Origin: Gemmatimonadota bacterium
Lineage (GTDB): Bacteria; Gemmatimonadota; Gemmatimonadetes; Gemmatimonadales; GWC2-71-9
Reading direction: 5' to 3'
Length of the DNA: 26,449 bases
NCBI GenBank assembly: GCA_027294815.1
Contig: JAPULP010000319.1
Coordinates: 1-26,449, forward strand
A program made the position numbers and the translations under genes. Numbering within the stretch: position 1 is the first letter of the stretch; every line of letters begins with the position of its first letter. Positions 6,836 to 15,632 of the stretch are shown piece after piece. A model generated the notes under the pieces. That model did not search any database and was not told where the DNA came from. It was given only the letters and a program-made list of their open reading frames with translations.

Positions 6836-9800
6836 CTAAGTTTTCGCACCGGCACCGGCCGACTCCGGCGCGGAGGCTTCCAACACCGAGTGAAAGGCTC
6901 TGATGAGCCCGTCCGTAACCGGCAATCCGCCTAGGCGGCTCAGCCGCAACGAGAGCGGTTGCACGCGGCGCACCTCCGCGGAGAACTGCACCTCATCCAG
7001 AGCGGCGTTCAACCCTGCCATGCGCGGCTTAGCGTCCGGCCGGAATTTCAGCCGCGCCTCGTCACCTTGCACCACGACCGATTGCAGCGCCAATCGGGCT
7101 CCCAGGACTCGTATCTCGAACACGGTGAGAAGCCGCTGAGCCTCATCCGGCAAGGGGCCAAACCGATCTCGAAGTTCCTCCCGGAGCATCGGAATGTCAT
7201 CGACTTCCGAGGTCCGCGCCAGCCGGCGGTAGAAGTCCAACTTGGCGTCCTCATCGGTGATGAACTCCTCGGGAAAGTGCGCCGGACCGTCGAGGATCAC
7301 TTCGGGCGGCGGGCTGGCTCGCGGAACTCCTTCACCTTGGAGCGCCGCCACCGTGTCGCCGAGCCAGCGCATATAGAGGTCGAACCCCACCGCGTGGGCG
7401 TGACCCGATTGGTCCACTCCCAAGAAATTACCCGCACCCCGTAGCTCAAGGTCCCGCATGGCCAGTGAATATCCGGATCCCAATTCTGTGTGATGCTCCA
7501 ACAGCTTCACCCGTCGCTCCGCCTCTGGATCCATAATGTCGGGGACGATCAGGTAGCAGTACGCCCGCCGGTGACCTCGTCCGACGCGCCCCCGTAGCTG
7601 ATACAACTGCGCGAGTCCGAGCTGATCGGCGTGGTGGATGATCATTGTGTTGGCATTCGTGACGTCCAGCCCTGATTCGACGATCATCGTCGAAACCAGG
7701 ACCTGAACGTCTCCGTCTGCAAACGCCCGCATCAAGTCGTCCAACTCGCGTTCTTTGACCTGCCCATGTCCCACCTCAACCCGCGCCCGCGGCGCGAAGC
7801 GCCTTACGCGCTCGGCGACGGTCTCGATGGTTGCGATTCGGTTATGGACGAAGAACACCTGTCCCCCGCGGTCCAACTCACGGGAGATCGCTTCCATGAG
7901 CAGCTCATCGTCCCACGGCTCCACAAAGGTCAGCACGGGAGATCGATCGCGGGGCGGCGTCTGTATCAAGGCAAGATCGCGAACGCCGGAAAGCGCCATG
8001 TGCAACGTGCGTGGGATCGGCGTCGCCGTGAGCGTTAACACGTCGACCTCTAGTCGGAGCGCCTTCAACCGTTCCTTGTGTTTCACGCCGAAGCGATGCT
8101 CTTCGTCGACGACCAACAATCCAAGGTCGTGGAATGCGACATCTTTGGACAGCAAGCGGTGGGTTCCGATGACGATGTCGACTTTGCCGTCCTTTAGCCC
8201 CGCCAACACTTCGCGTTGCTCCGCCGCCGTTCGAAACCGGGACAGCACCTCGATCCTCACCGGAAAGTCCGCCGTCCGATCGCCGAATGTGCGGGCGTGC
8301 TGTTCGGCCAGAATGGTAGTCGGGACGAGTACGGCAACTTGCTTCCCTGCCACCGCCGCCTTGAACGCGGCCCGCACCGCAATCTCCGTCTTCCCATACC
8401 CGACATCGCCCACGACCAGCAAGTCCATGGGCGTGGATCGCTCCATCGCCATCTTCACCCGTTCGGCCGCCAGGCGCTGGTCGGGAGTGTCTTCATACAG
8501 AAACGACGACTCCAGCTCGGCTTGCCAACGCCCATCCGGAGGGAATCCGAATCCGGATGCAACGGAGCGTCGTGCATACAGCTCCAACAACTCGGCCGCC
8601 ATTTTCTTGATGGCCGACTCGGTTTTCTTCCGCTGGCGTTTCCACCGAGTGCCGCCGAGCCGATGCAATTTCGGAGGTGCGACCGAGGCCTCGTCGCCTG
8701 AAGCGCGATACCGCTCCAGCTGATCCAACTTGTACAGCGGTACGTTGAGACGGTCGCCGCCCTCATACTCGAGCACAACAACCTCCACCGTTCCCGCGTC
8801 CGTCGTGAGGGTTTCGGTGCCCCGGTAGATGCCGATCCCGTAGTCGAGGTGGACCACGTAGTCACCCGGCGCCATGGCACCTGCGGCCGAAGCCGCCATT
8901 GCTTGCCGGTAACGACGTGGACGGCGAATACGTCGTGCGCGCCTGAAGATTTCGTGGTCGGTCAGCACGGCAAGGCCGGGCATCACGAAGCCCGCGTGCA
9001 ACGCGCCGATGGCCAACGTGAGGTTGGGAGGCAAGCGGTCGTCGTGAGATCCGGATAACAGTTCTTCGAGCCGCTCGAGCTGTCCCTCGTTGTCACACAG
9101 AATCAGTGTGGGCCCGGCCGCGATGATCGAGGCGAGGCGCTTCATGACTCGCTCGACGGGTTCGGGTTGGCTGAGGTGGAAGTCGTAATCGTACGGCTGC
9201 CGCTCGAGCTGCAGACGGCCAAACTCGCTCAGCCGCTGCTCCCAGAATTGCGGCGGAACGTACAGCGCACTGCGTTCCGGCACGTCCTCTCCCAATCGCC
9301 GCGCTACCTCGAGATGGTGTTCCGCCTCCGACCACATCCGCTCGACCTCCGCGGGGCTGACACCTTGCTCGATGAACACGAGCGTATCGGGCGGGAGCAA
9401 ATCGAAGAGAGACTGTCGAGTGTCGGCGGGACGACGGTCCGGCGGCCCGGCAGTAGGTGACGCATCCCGACCCCCGACCCCCGACTCCCGACTCCCGTGT
9501 GCACGTGCCGCCACCGGCAAGACCGTGACCGTCTGGGTCTCACCCTCCGATCGTTGTGTGTCCAGATCAAATGCGCGGATCGAAATGATCTCGTCACCCC
9601 ACCATTCGATCCGCATCGGCGCCGCCATGCCAAAACCGTAGACATCGAGGATGCCACCCCGTACGGCAAACTGGGCGACGTCGAGCACGGTAGGCCGGCG
9701 CTCGTACCCCATTCGTTCGAGCGCGTCGATGGCGTTGGCCGGCTTGGAATCATCGCCCACCGCCAACCGCAACTGCATCGACCGCACCGCGGCCGGCATG

Positions 9801-10186
9801 GCGGTGAGTTCGGCGGTGGCTCTCGTGGTGGTGACGACGACCGAGGCAGCGCCGTTGATCAAGGCCTCGACAGTTTCGACCCGCTCGCCGGCAATTTCGA
9901 AGTGCGGCTCTTCTTCTCCGAATGCCTCGCGCTGCGGATAAAGGCGGACGCGACTTTCCAGCAACACGGACAAGTCCGCCAACCAGCGTTCAGCCTCGGA
10001 CGGACCCGGCGCGACGACGAGAAAACTGCGTTGCGGAAGTTGCTGAACGAGCGATGCCAGCAATACAGAAGCGCTGCCGCCCGGAAGCCCGCCGACTCCA
10101 ATCATGCCTCCGCGCGCCGGAAGCGCGTCGATAAAGCTTCGGAAACGTGGAAGCGCTTTGAACGCGCGGACCAGATGCGGGAGCAT
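6836..10186 (-). CDS. mfd: Transcription-repair coupling factor Mfd
   Basis: DNA translocase that removes stalled RNA polymerase at lesions and recruits UvrA; 1116 residues against 1148 in E. coli. Visible in order: a UvrB-homology module with degenerate Walker A (GGLPGGSASVL, about 32-42); the RNA-polymerase-interacting domain starting at MAPGDYVVHLDYGIGIYRG (about 440); RecG-like translocase lobes with Walker A GDVGYGKTE (about 593-601), DEEH (about 690), TATPIPRTL and QLYQLRGRVGRG; and the C-terminal TRCF autoinhibitory domain (about 955-1060). Residues about 225-258 contain a low-complexity insert (GSRESGVGGRDASP and onward) encoded by heptamer repeats. The ATG overlaps the upstream gene's stop (TAATG). 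Confidence 0.97.
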   Translation of the reverse strand: MLPHLVRAFKALPRFRSFIDALPARGGMIGVGGLPGGSASVLLASLVQQLPQRSFLVVAPGPSEAERWLADLSVLLESRVRLYPQREAFGEEEPHFEIAGERVETVEALINGAASVVVTTTRATAELTAMPAAVRSMQLRLAVGDDSKPANAIDALERMGYERRPTVLDVAQFAVRGGILDVYGFGMAAPMRIEWWGDEIISIRAFDLDTQRSEGETQTVTVLPVAARAHGSRESGVGGRDASPTAGPPDRRPADTRQSLFDLLPPDTLVFIEQGVSPAEVERMWSEAEHHLEVARRLGEDVPERSALYVPPQFWEQRLSEFGRLQLERQPYDYDFHLSQPEPVERVMKRLASIIAAGPTLILCDNEGQLERLEELLSGSHDDRLPPNLTLAIGALHAGFVMPGLAVLTDHEIFRRARRIRRPRRYRQAMAASAAGAMAPGDYVVHLDYGIGIYRGTETLTTDAGTVEVVVLEYEGGDRLNVPLYKLDQLERYRASGDEASVAPPKLHRLGGTRWKRQRKKTESAIKKMAAELLELYARRSVASGFGFPPDGRWQAELESSFLYEDTPDQRLAAERVKMAMERSTPMDLLVVGDVGYGKTEIAVRAAFKAAVAGKQVAVLVPTTILAEQHARTFGDRTADFPVRIEVLSRFRTAAEQREVLAGLKDGKVDIVIGTHRLLSKDVAFHDLGLLVVDEEHRFGVKHKERLKALRLEVDVLTLTATPIPRTLHMALSGVRDLALIQTPPRDRSPVLTFVEPWDDELLMEAISRELDRGGQVFFVHNRIATIETVAERVRRFAPRARVEVGHGQVKERELDDLMRAFADGDVQVLVSTMIVESGLDVTNANTMIIHHADQLGLAQLYQLRGRVGRGHRRAYCYLIVPDIMDPEAERRVKLLEHHTELGSGYSLAMRDLELRGAGNFLGVDQSGHAHAVGFDLYMRWLGDTVAALQGEGVPRASPPPEVILDGPAHFPEEFITDEDAKLDFYRRLARTSEVDDIPMLREELRDRFGPLPDEAQRLLTVFEIRVLGARLALQSVVVQGDEARLKFRPDAKPRMAGLNAALDEVQFSAEVRRVQPLSLRLSRLGGLPVTDGLIRAFHSVLEASAPESAGAGAKT
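9465..9498. repeat. Heptamer tandem repeat inside mfd
   Basis: Nearly five tandem copies of the 7-bp unit YCCCGAC on the plus strand (units starting at 9465, 9472, 9479, 9486 and 9493). They are in frame within mfd and encode part of a Gly/Ser/Arg-rich linker. Confidence 0.85.
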
Positions 10187-11997
10187 TACGGTTCCCGACG
10201 CGCCGCTCCGCCGGCCGAACTGAGGCCAAACTCCAGCAACGCTACCAACACGGCGAGCATCAACAATGGGCCGGCGAGGTCAGCCCTGCGTGCGCCCCGA
10301 AACAACTCGCGGTCGAGGCCCTGCGCGCTGAGCACCTGCACATCCCCACCCAACGTGGCGGCGACCACCCGAGATTCCGCTTGCTGCAACACTGTCTCGC
10401 GAGGGTCGTGATTGACCTCGAGCGCGCCGATGGTGTCTGCCTGAGATCCCTCGAGGAAATACACTCCGCGCTCGACTGGAGCGACCACCCGGCGATTACC
10501 AGGAATCGGGACAGATGCGCCGTGTACCAGGAGGTGACGTGCCCCGGCTGGAACCTCCGTCACCTCACCCGGGAGCGCCGACACGATCCACGCCGGCGCG
10601 GCGCCGACACGGTTCACCATGAAATCGAGAAACGGAACGAACGCCGCGCTTATCGGAAGCAACGACCAATCGGCTTCCATGCGGCTCGCCACGAGAATGA
10701 CATTGCCGTCGCGCACGAGCCAAGGGTCGTCACCGACTCGACCGAGAACGTCGCCATCACCCTCGAGCAAGCGTCGACGGTACACTACGCTTCCAACCGC
10801 GGGCCCCACGTCACCGGCCACTTCCCACTCGCCATCCACCACGGCACCGAACTGCCATGATATCCCGCGGGCGTCCAAACGCCTGTTGAGCGCTCCGATC
10901 AGCGCCGGATCGGCCGGAGGAAACACCACACTCACACCGGTCGCGACATCGTCAGAGAAAAAAACGTCGGCGCCGTCGCGCACCCGGCCCGATTGACGTA
11001 ACACCGCAAGCGCTTCGCCAAGGAAAGCCCCCGCGCCATCGTTGGACGATGCCGCACCCGGCGCCGCGACGCGAATGGCCACTGCGCGCGTGTCATCGGC
11101 ACGCAGCTCATCAGGATCCAGTCGCACGGTCGCTACAAACCAGCCGCTCTGAGACACGGTCCCGGAAAGCACCACACGATCATCACGACCGCCAATCGAC
11201 CGGGCGAGGTCACGGTCGCTCATGGTGAGTCGCACGGCCGTGGGCGTCGAATCGGAACCACCCAGCGATGCTACGACCTCACCTGATGGCGACCAAACGG
11301 CCGGCTGGACCCGTGCCGAGTCGACGCCTCGATTCAACGCCAGGGTCGCCGGCGTCCACGCCAGTACTCGCCGCACCGTCTCTTCGCCTTCGGTGTCGGC
11401 GGTGGCCGAAAAAGCCGTGGCCTGCAAATCACTCAACACCACCACCTCGTGCAACGGAGATGGGTCATCGGCCATCGCCAGGGAGACGGCTCGTATGGCG
11501 TCGGACAAATCGAGCCGTATCGGCCACGGGGAGAGCGTATCCAGCACCGCCCGAGCCTCGAGGATGGATGCTCGTCGTGGCAAGCCGTCGGCCAAGATCA
11601 GCCAGAGGCGATCGTCATCCCCCGCCCGGTCGAGCACGTGTCTCGCTTGGTCGGCCAACGCATCGAGCACGCGCCGGCCATCCACAACCGCACCAGACGA
11701 GAGTGAGTTGTCGACCAGCAACCCCAGCGCCGCCGGCTCATGGGACCCGCCGAACGGCACCCGGGCAATTGGTCGGGACATCGCCAACGCAATGAGCAGG
11801 ATGAGAAAGGTCCGCAACAACAGCAGCAGGAGATTGCGAAGTTTCAACCGGCGGGAATGCCGCCGTTCGGTTTCGCTGAGATATCGGACGGCCGGGAACG
11901 GCACGACCGGAGGAAGCCGACGTGCCAGCAGATGCAGCAGTGGAGGAATCGCGGTGGCAAATAAGCCGAATAACGCCAGCGGCTGGAGAAAACCCAT
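10186..11997 (-). CDS. BatA-like membrane protein with von Willebrand A core
   Basis: Membrane protein of 603 residues with a BatA-type (aerotolerance regulator) N-terminus: two hydrophobic segments (about 5-25 and 55-73) separated by FPAVRYLSETERRHSRRLKLRNLL, a pattern typical of that family. A VWA-like region follows with the MIDAS-type motif DNSLSS (D96). The long periplasmic part (about 230-570) is rich in beta-type sequence and unassigned. A final transmembrane helix lies at about 575-595 (GPLLMLAVLVALLEFGLSS). It is translationally coupled to the DUF58 gene upstream (TAATG) and to mfd downstream (TAATG). DUF58/VWA pairs usually act with a MoxR-type AAA ATPase, which is not present here. 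The exact function is unknown. Confidence 0.8.
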   Translation of the reverse strand: MGFLQPLALFGLFATAIPPLLHLLARRLPPVVPFPAVRYLSETERRHSRRLKLRNLLLLLLRTFLILLIALAMSRPIARVPFGGSHEPAALGLLVDNSLSSGAVVDGRRVLDALADQARHVLDRAGDDDRLWLILADGLPRRASILEARAVLDTLSPWPIRLDLSDAIRAVSLAMADDPSPLHEVVVLSDLQATAFSATADTEGEETVRRVLAWTPATLALNRGVDSARVQPAVWSPSGEVVASLGGSDSTPTAVRLTMSDRDLARSIGGRDDRVVLSGTVSQSGWFVATVRLDPDELRADDTRAVAIRVAAPGAASSNDGAGAFLGEALAVLRQSGRVRDGADVFFSDDVATGVSVVFPPADPALIGALNRRLDARGISWQFGAVVDGEWEVAGDVGPAVGSVVYRRRLLEGDGDVLGRVGDDPWLVRDGNVILVASRMEADWSLLPISAAFVPFLDFMVNRVGAAPAWIVSALPGEVTEVPAGARHLLVHGASVPIPGNRRVVAPVERGVYFLEGSQADTIGALEVNHDPRETVLQQAESRVVAATLGGDVQVLSAQGLDRELFRGARRADLAGPLLMLAVLVALLEFGLSSAGGAARREP

Positions 11998-12902
11998 TAT
12001 CCCAATCTTGACCGGCGGGCGGTCGCACGACGCAAGACGTATCCAAACGGCGTATCAGTCAAGACGTGGTGGTACGCAATCCCGCTGCGCCGACACTGGG
12101 TGCGCCACGCGTCGATCGCCCGCCGAACGGTTTCGTTATACGCGGCCCGCAAATCGCGCGGCCGCGCCGAGACCAAGTCACCCGTCTCGAGGTCCTCGAA
12201 CCGCGCTTCCGGCGGTCCCTCGAGAAACAACTCGGCAGGATCCATGATATGAAACACCAACACCTGGTGACCACGGTGCCGCAGATACTGCATCGCCAAC
12301 AACGCCAGGTCGCGGTCAAAGAGCAGATCCGAAATGAACACCACGAGCCCGCGTCGGCGGAGGAGACTGGTGACTCGTCGCAACGCGTCCTCTGCTGCCG
12401 TGCCACGACCGGCCGGCAGATTGTGCACCGCGTGGAGGAGCGTCCACCACTGTTGCCGCCGCGCCCGAGCGGGAACCAACGACCGCACTGCTTCGTCAAA
12501 CCCGATGAACCCCGTGGCATCTCGCTGTCTCAAAAATACCAGCGTCAGGGCCGCGACTAGCCGTTTGGCATAGGCCAATTTCGTCAACCTCCGCTCGTTC
12601 CCCGTCCAGTCCATCGACGCGCTCGCATCGAGCACGATCATGCTACGCAGATTGGTTTCCTCTTCGTACTGTTTGACGAACAGCTTGTCGGACCGCGCCA
12701 GCATCCGCCAATCGACGTACCGCAGTTCGTCCCCTGCCTCGTACGGCCGGTGCTCCGCAAACTCCACGGAGAACCCGCGAAACGGCGACCGGTGGAGGCC
12801 GGCGAGGAAGCCCTCGACCACACCCTCTGCGACCATCTCCAGACCACCCAACTGGGCGACCTCGAACGGGTCGAGCAAATCGATTCGGCTAGCGCTGGCC
12901 AT
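11997..12902 (-). CDS. DUF58 family protein (VWA-type fold)
   Basis: Cytoplasmic protein of 301 residues with the DUF58 hallmark FAEHRPYEAGDELRYVDW (about 48-65), followed by KLFVKQYEEETN and a MIDAS-like DASAS (D92). The C-terminal half carries the VWA-like FISDLLFD and VLVFHIMDPAE strands. These proteins are typically encoded next to MoxR ATPases and BatA-like membrane proteins and are thought to act in envelope or metal-dependent complex assembly. Here the BatA-like partner follows directly with a 1-nt stop/start overlap. It is the first gene of a six-gene minus-strand unit; the promoter should lie in the 218-bp divergent gap upstream. Confidence 0.87.
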   Translation of the reverse strand: MASASRIDLLDPFEVAQLGGLEMVAEGVVEGFLAGLHRSPFRGFSVEFAEHRPYEAGDELRYVDWRMLARSDKLFVKQYEEETNLRSMIVLDASASMDWTGNERRLTKLAYAKRLVAALTLVFLRQRDATGFIGFDEAVRSLVPARARRQQWWTLLHAVHNLPAGRGTAAEDALRRVTSLLRRRGLVVFISDLLFDRDLALLAMQYLRHRGHQVLVFHIMDPAELFLEGPPEARFEDLETGDLVSARPRDLRAAYNETVRRAIDAWRTQCRRSGIAYHHVLTDTPFGYVLRRATARRSRLG

Positions 12903-13075
12903 AGGGTGCGGAACGTAGTCGGCCCGAAGAAACCTGGCAAACTGTCACCGTCTTTGGACACCGGCGGGCGCGCCACGTATTTCTTAAGTGGTTAGACTGT
13001 AACAACTTACCTTGGTTTTCCAGCCTTGGCATAGGGCGTGCTCCATCAGGTAGCGATTACGTACCGTGCCGGCCA

Positions 13076-13101
13076 CTCGCTGACCGGTCGGCCGGTGCGA
13101 G
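13076..13101 (+). promoter_or_regulatory. Leader hairpin upstream of the DUF4384 gene
   Basis: CTCGC (13076-13080) pairs with GCGAG (13097-13101), and ACCGG (13083-13087) pairs with CCGGT (13092-13096). This gives a 10-bp stem with a 2-nt bulge and a 4-nt loop. It ends 7 nt before the Shine-Dalgarno. An alternative pairing with the upstream GCCGGCC is also possible. Confidence 0.5.
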
Positions 13102-13108
13102 ACGGCAG

Positions 13109-13114
13109 AAAGGA
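13109..13114 (+). promoter_or_regulatory. Shine-Dalgarno of the DUF4384 gene
   Basis: AAAGGA, 6 nt before the ATG at 13121. It favours that ATG over the in-frame TTG one codon upstream. Confidence 0.65.
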
Positions 13115-13120
13115 TGTTTG

Positions 13121-13921
13121 ATGTCGAAGTTGTTGACCCTCGCCGCGTTGCTCATACCCGCTACCGGCGACTCGGTGCGCCCCGGCGCGCATCCTGCCGC
13201 ACCTCCGTCGCGGTTTGCGCCCATGTCGTCGATTGAATTGTGGACCGACCCCGACGACGTGCTCCAACCCAACGACCAGGTGCGTGTCTATTTTCGGTCG
13301 GAATTCGACGCGTACATGACCGTCCTCCGAGTCGATACCGACGGGCGCATACAGGTGTTGTTTCCCGGCACGCCGTGGCGCAACAACTGGGTTCGGGCGC
13401 AACGCGAGTACGAAGTCAAACCGGGGCCCGAGCGGTATACGTTTCTGGTCGACGACTATCCCGGTCAGGGATTCATCTTGGCGGTGGCCAGCGCGGGTCC
13501 CTTCCGATACGATGCCCTGGTTGCCGGCGAGGAATGGGATTTCCGGGCGTTGGGCGAGGGCGGCTGGATCAAGGGAGACCCCTACGAGGCCCTCATGCAG
13601 ATCATTGACGACATCGTGCCGGACAGTAGTGCACGATACGACTACGACGTGCTGCCCTACGACGTGGGAGAGGACCACGAATATCCTCGTTTCCTGTGCT
13701 ACGACTGCCATGCGCACGCGGCGTACCCCACCTGGAACCCGTACGATCGGGCGTGCAAACGAGTTCGGTTGATCATCTATAACGACCCGTACTATTATCC
13801 GACCCGGATCACCAGAGCTACCCGCGTAGTCTTCACGCGACCACGGCGGCTTGAACCCCGGTTTGTGTTCGAGCATCGGCAGCCCGGACGGCCGTACATC
13901 GAGCAGACACGAAGGCGGTAG
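13121..13921 (+). CDS. Exported DUF4384-domain protein of unknown function
   Basis: Protein of 266 residues. A short hydrophobic N-terminus (MSKLLTLAALLIPATG) suggests export. The section of about 38-125 matches the DUF4384 pattern (DQVRVYFRSEFDAYMTVLRV, then DGRIQVLFPG). This domain is common in secreted or sensor-associated proteins and has no settled function. The C-terminal third has a CxxC-type motif (CYDCHAHAAYP), a third Cys (DRACKR), many aromatic residues (NDPYYYP) and a strongly basic tail ending TRRR. The start at 13121 is set by AAAGGA 6 nt upstream. No operon partner is evident: the next gene starts 184 bp downstream with its own Shine-Dalgarno. Confidence 0.7.
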   Translation: MSKLLTLAALLIPATGDSVRPGAHPAAPPSRFAPMSSIELWTDPDDVLQPNDQVRVYFRSEFDAYMTVLRVDTDGRIQVLFPGTPWRNNWVRAQREYEVKPGPERYTFLVDDYPGQGFILAVASAGPFRYDALVAGEEWDFRALGEGGWIKGDPYEALMQIIDDIVPDSSARYDYDVLPYDVGEDHEYPRFLCYDCHAHAAYPTWNPYDRACKRVRLIIYNDPYYYPTRITRATRVVFTRPRRLEPRFVFEHRQPGRPYIEQTRRR

Positions 13922-14095
13922 CGCAATGCGGCAGGGCGCCAGGCGGTGGTAGAGGTGGGGCGAGTTACCGCCGTACCGCCCGGCGGGGCAGTGGGAGGAT
14001 GGGTACCGCCGGGGTGGGTTGTGATGGGTGGAGTACCGCCCTTCGGGGTGTGGGGTGGTGGGCTGGTCCACTATCTTCTCTCCTCTCGATGAACC
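13922..14095 (+). repeat. G-rich intergenic region with four TACCGCC copies
   Basis: The 7-mer TACCGCC occurs at 13966, 13974, 14004 and 14034, the last three start positions 30 bp apart. It sits in a strongly G-rich, C-poor stretch that continues to about 14070. No gene, clear promoter or terminator was recognised. Confidence 0.5.
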
Positions 14096-14100
14096 AGGAG
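14096..14100 (+). promoter_or_regulatory. Shine-Dalgarno deciding the M28 peptidase start
   Basis: AGGAG, 5 nt before the ATG at 14106. The reading frame is open back to 14028, but that extension is the G-rich repeat region and would place the signal peptide internally. Confidence 0.7.
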
Positions 14101-14105
14101 TACAC

Positions 14106-15617
14106 ATGCGAAGGATCGCCCTCATAGGCGTCTTATTGAGTGCCCCCTACGCGGTGGCGGCGCAGAACGGCGTGACGAACGCTGTCAGCTCGATCACCGC
14201 TGAAGATTTCATTAGACGGGTCGGCGTCATCGCCCACGATTCCATGCTCGGTCGAGACACGCCGAGTGCCGGGCTCAGCATGACGGCGCAGTACATCGCC
14301 AACGAATTTCGGCGGATGGGGCTGTCCCCCGGCGCCCCCAACGGCTCCTTCATTCAGGAGTACCCGTTGATCCGCGAGCGTGTCGATATCGTGGCGTCGA
14401 GCGTCGCCATTGAAGGCGGACGGACGCTGCGGTTCGGGCAGGATGTTTCGCTGTTGTCCGGCGGCCCGACCGACCGCCGCGGAGTGTCCGGCGCCACGGT
14501 GGTGGTCACCGGTCGGCCAGGCAATCCGCAGGCCGTGGCCGACCTCGACGTGTCCGGAGCGGTGGTGTTGATCGTCGCGTCTGGGTCGAATCAGTGGTCA
14601 CGGCGGGATCTCTTTCCGTTGCTGCGCCAAGGGCCGGCGGCGGTGATCACCGTAAATGACGGCTCCGACGCGGAATGGCGTAGTGTTGTGGATGGGATGA
14701 ACCGCGTTTCCCTGCGAACGGCGTGGCGCGAGCGCAGCGCAAACGCACCGTCGCTTGCGGTACGCGCGCAAGCCGTGGAACGAGCGCTGGCGTCACAGGG
14801 TTTCGATTTGAGATCTGCTCTCCAAAGCGATAGTTCCCCACTTTCGTCGCAACGCCTCGCGGGTCTCACCTTGACGATCAACGTGGAGTACGAAACCGTC
14901 GAGGAGACGACGGCTCCCAACGTGGTGGCCGTGCTCGAGGGCAGCGATCCCACGTTGCGTGACGAGTACATTGCGTTCAGCGGTCACATGGATCATGTGG
15001 GTGTGCGGACCCCGGTGAATGGCGACAGTATTTTCAACGGTGCAGACGACGATGCGTCCGGCACGATAGCGGTGGTGGAAGCCGCAGAAGCGTTCGCGAC
15101 GCTGAATCCCCGGCCCCGCCGGTCGCTGATGTTCGTTCTCGTGAGTGGCGAAGAAAAGGGTCTCTGGGGAAGCGAGTACTTCGCCGAGCACCCGCCGGTT
15201 TCGATCGATCAGATCGTGGCCAATTTGAATGCCGACATGGTGGGTCGCAACTGGAAAGACACAATTGCGGTCATTGGGAAGGAACACTCGGACCTCGGCG
15301 AGACGCTGAACCGCGTCAACGAACGCCATCCCGAACTCGGGATGACGGTTATCGACGACATCTGGCCCGGCCAGCGGTTCTATTTCCGATCTGATCACTA
15401 CAACTTCGCACGCAAGGGCGTACCGATTCTCTTTTTCTTCAACGGGACGCACGAGGATTACCACCGACCGAGCGACCACGTCGAGAAGATCGACGGAGAA
15501 AAAGCAGCGCGGATCGTGAAGCTGTTGTTCTATCTCGGCCTCGACATTGCGAATGCCGATCAACGTCCCCGCTGGTATCCGGAGAGCTACCGGCAGATCG
15601 TGACGGGAACGCGCTAG
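14106..15617 (+). CDS. Secreted M28-family zinc metallopeptidase
   Basis: Exported aminopeptidase-type enzyme of 503 residues. A signal peptide is visible (MRRIALIGVLLSAPYAVAAQ). A protease-associated-type insert domain spans about 120-250 (GATVVVTGRPGNPQAVADLDVSGAVVLIV-type sequence). The M28 catalytic core occupies about 280-490. All expected ligands are visible: H294 in SGHMDHVG, bridging Asp in NGADDDASGT (about 314-315), the Glu pair in SGEEKGLWGSEYF (349-350), Asp377 in NADMVGR and His453 in HRPSDH. Substrate preference (leucyl, prolyl or glutaminyl) cannot be read from the sequence. It probably acts in the periplasm or outside the cell in peptide scavenging. The inverted repeat at 15633-15700 follows the stop and may end transcription. 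Confidence 0.92.
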   Translation: MRRIALIGVLLSAPYAVAAQNGVTNAVSSITAEDFIRRVGVIAHDSMLGRDTPSAGLSMTAQYIANEFRRMGLSPGAPNGSFIQEYPLIRERVDIVASSVAIEGGRTLRFGQDVSLLSGGPTDRRGVSGATVVVTGRPGNPQAVADLDVSGAVVLIVASGSNQWSRRDLFPLLRQGPAAVITVNDGSDAEWRSVVDGMNRVSLRTAWRERSANAPSLAVRAQAVERALASQGFDLRSALQSDSSPLSSQRLAGLTLTINVEYETVEETTAPNVVAVLEGSDPTLRDEYIAFSGHMDHVGVRTPVNGDSIFNGADDDASGTIAVVEAAEAFATLNPRPRRSLMFVLVSGEEKGLWGSEYFAEHPPVSIDQIVANLNADMVGRNWKDTIAVIGKEHSDLGETLNRVNERHPELGMTVIDDIWPGQRFYFRSDHYNFARKGVPILFFFNGTHEDYHRPSDHVEKIDGEKAARIVKLLFYLGLDIANADQRPRWYPESYRQIVTGTR

Positions 15618-15632
15618 GACGGAAGGACGGAC

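Larger units (their letters stand above)
12903..13120. promoter_or_regulatory. Divergent intergenic region (promoters expected, none assigned)
   Basis: This gap separates the start of the six-gene minus-strand unit from the plus-strand DUF4384 gene, so it must hold promoters for both. An AT-richer core lies at about 12980-13020. I could not find a hexamer pair good enough to name on either strand. The right end holds the hairpin and Shine-Dalgarno listed separately. Confidence 0.45.

Noticed and set aside
12980..13025. Sigma-70 promoter in the divergent gap (for example TGTAAC at 12998 as -10)
   Set aside because: No acceptable -35 at 16-18 bp on either strand; left unassigned.
14028..14105. 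Upstream extension of the M28 peptidase frame to 14028
   Set aside because: The extension translates the G-rich repeat region and would bury the signal peptide; AGGAG sits 5 nt before the ATG at 14106.
13046..14125. 359-codon minus-strand frame across the DUF4384 gene
   Set aside because: No recognisable motif, and the opposite strand has a Shine-Dalgarno and a DUF4384 domain. A real antisense gene is not excluded but has no support.
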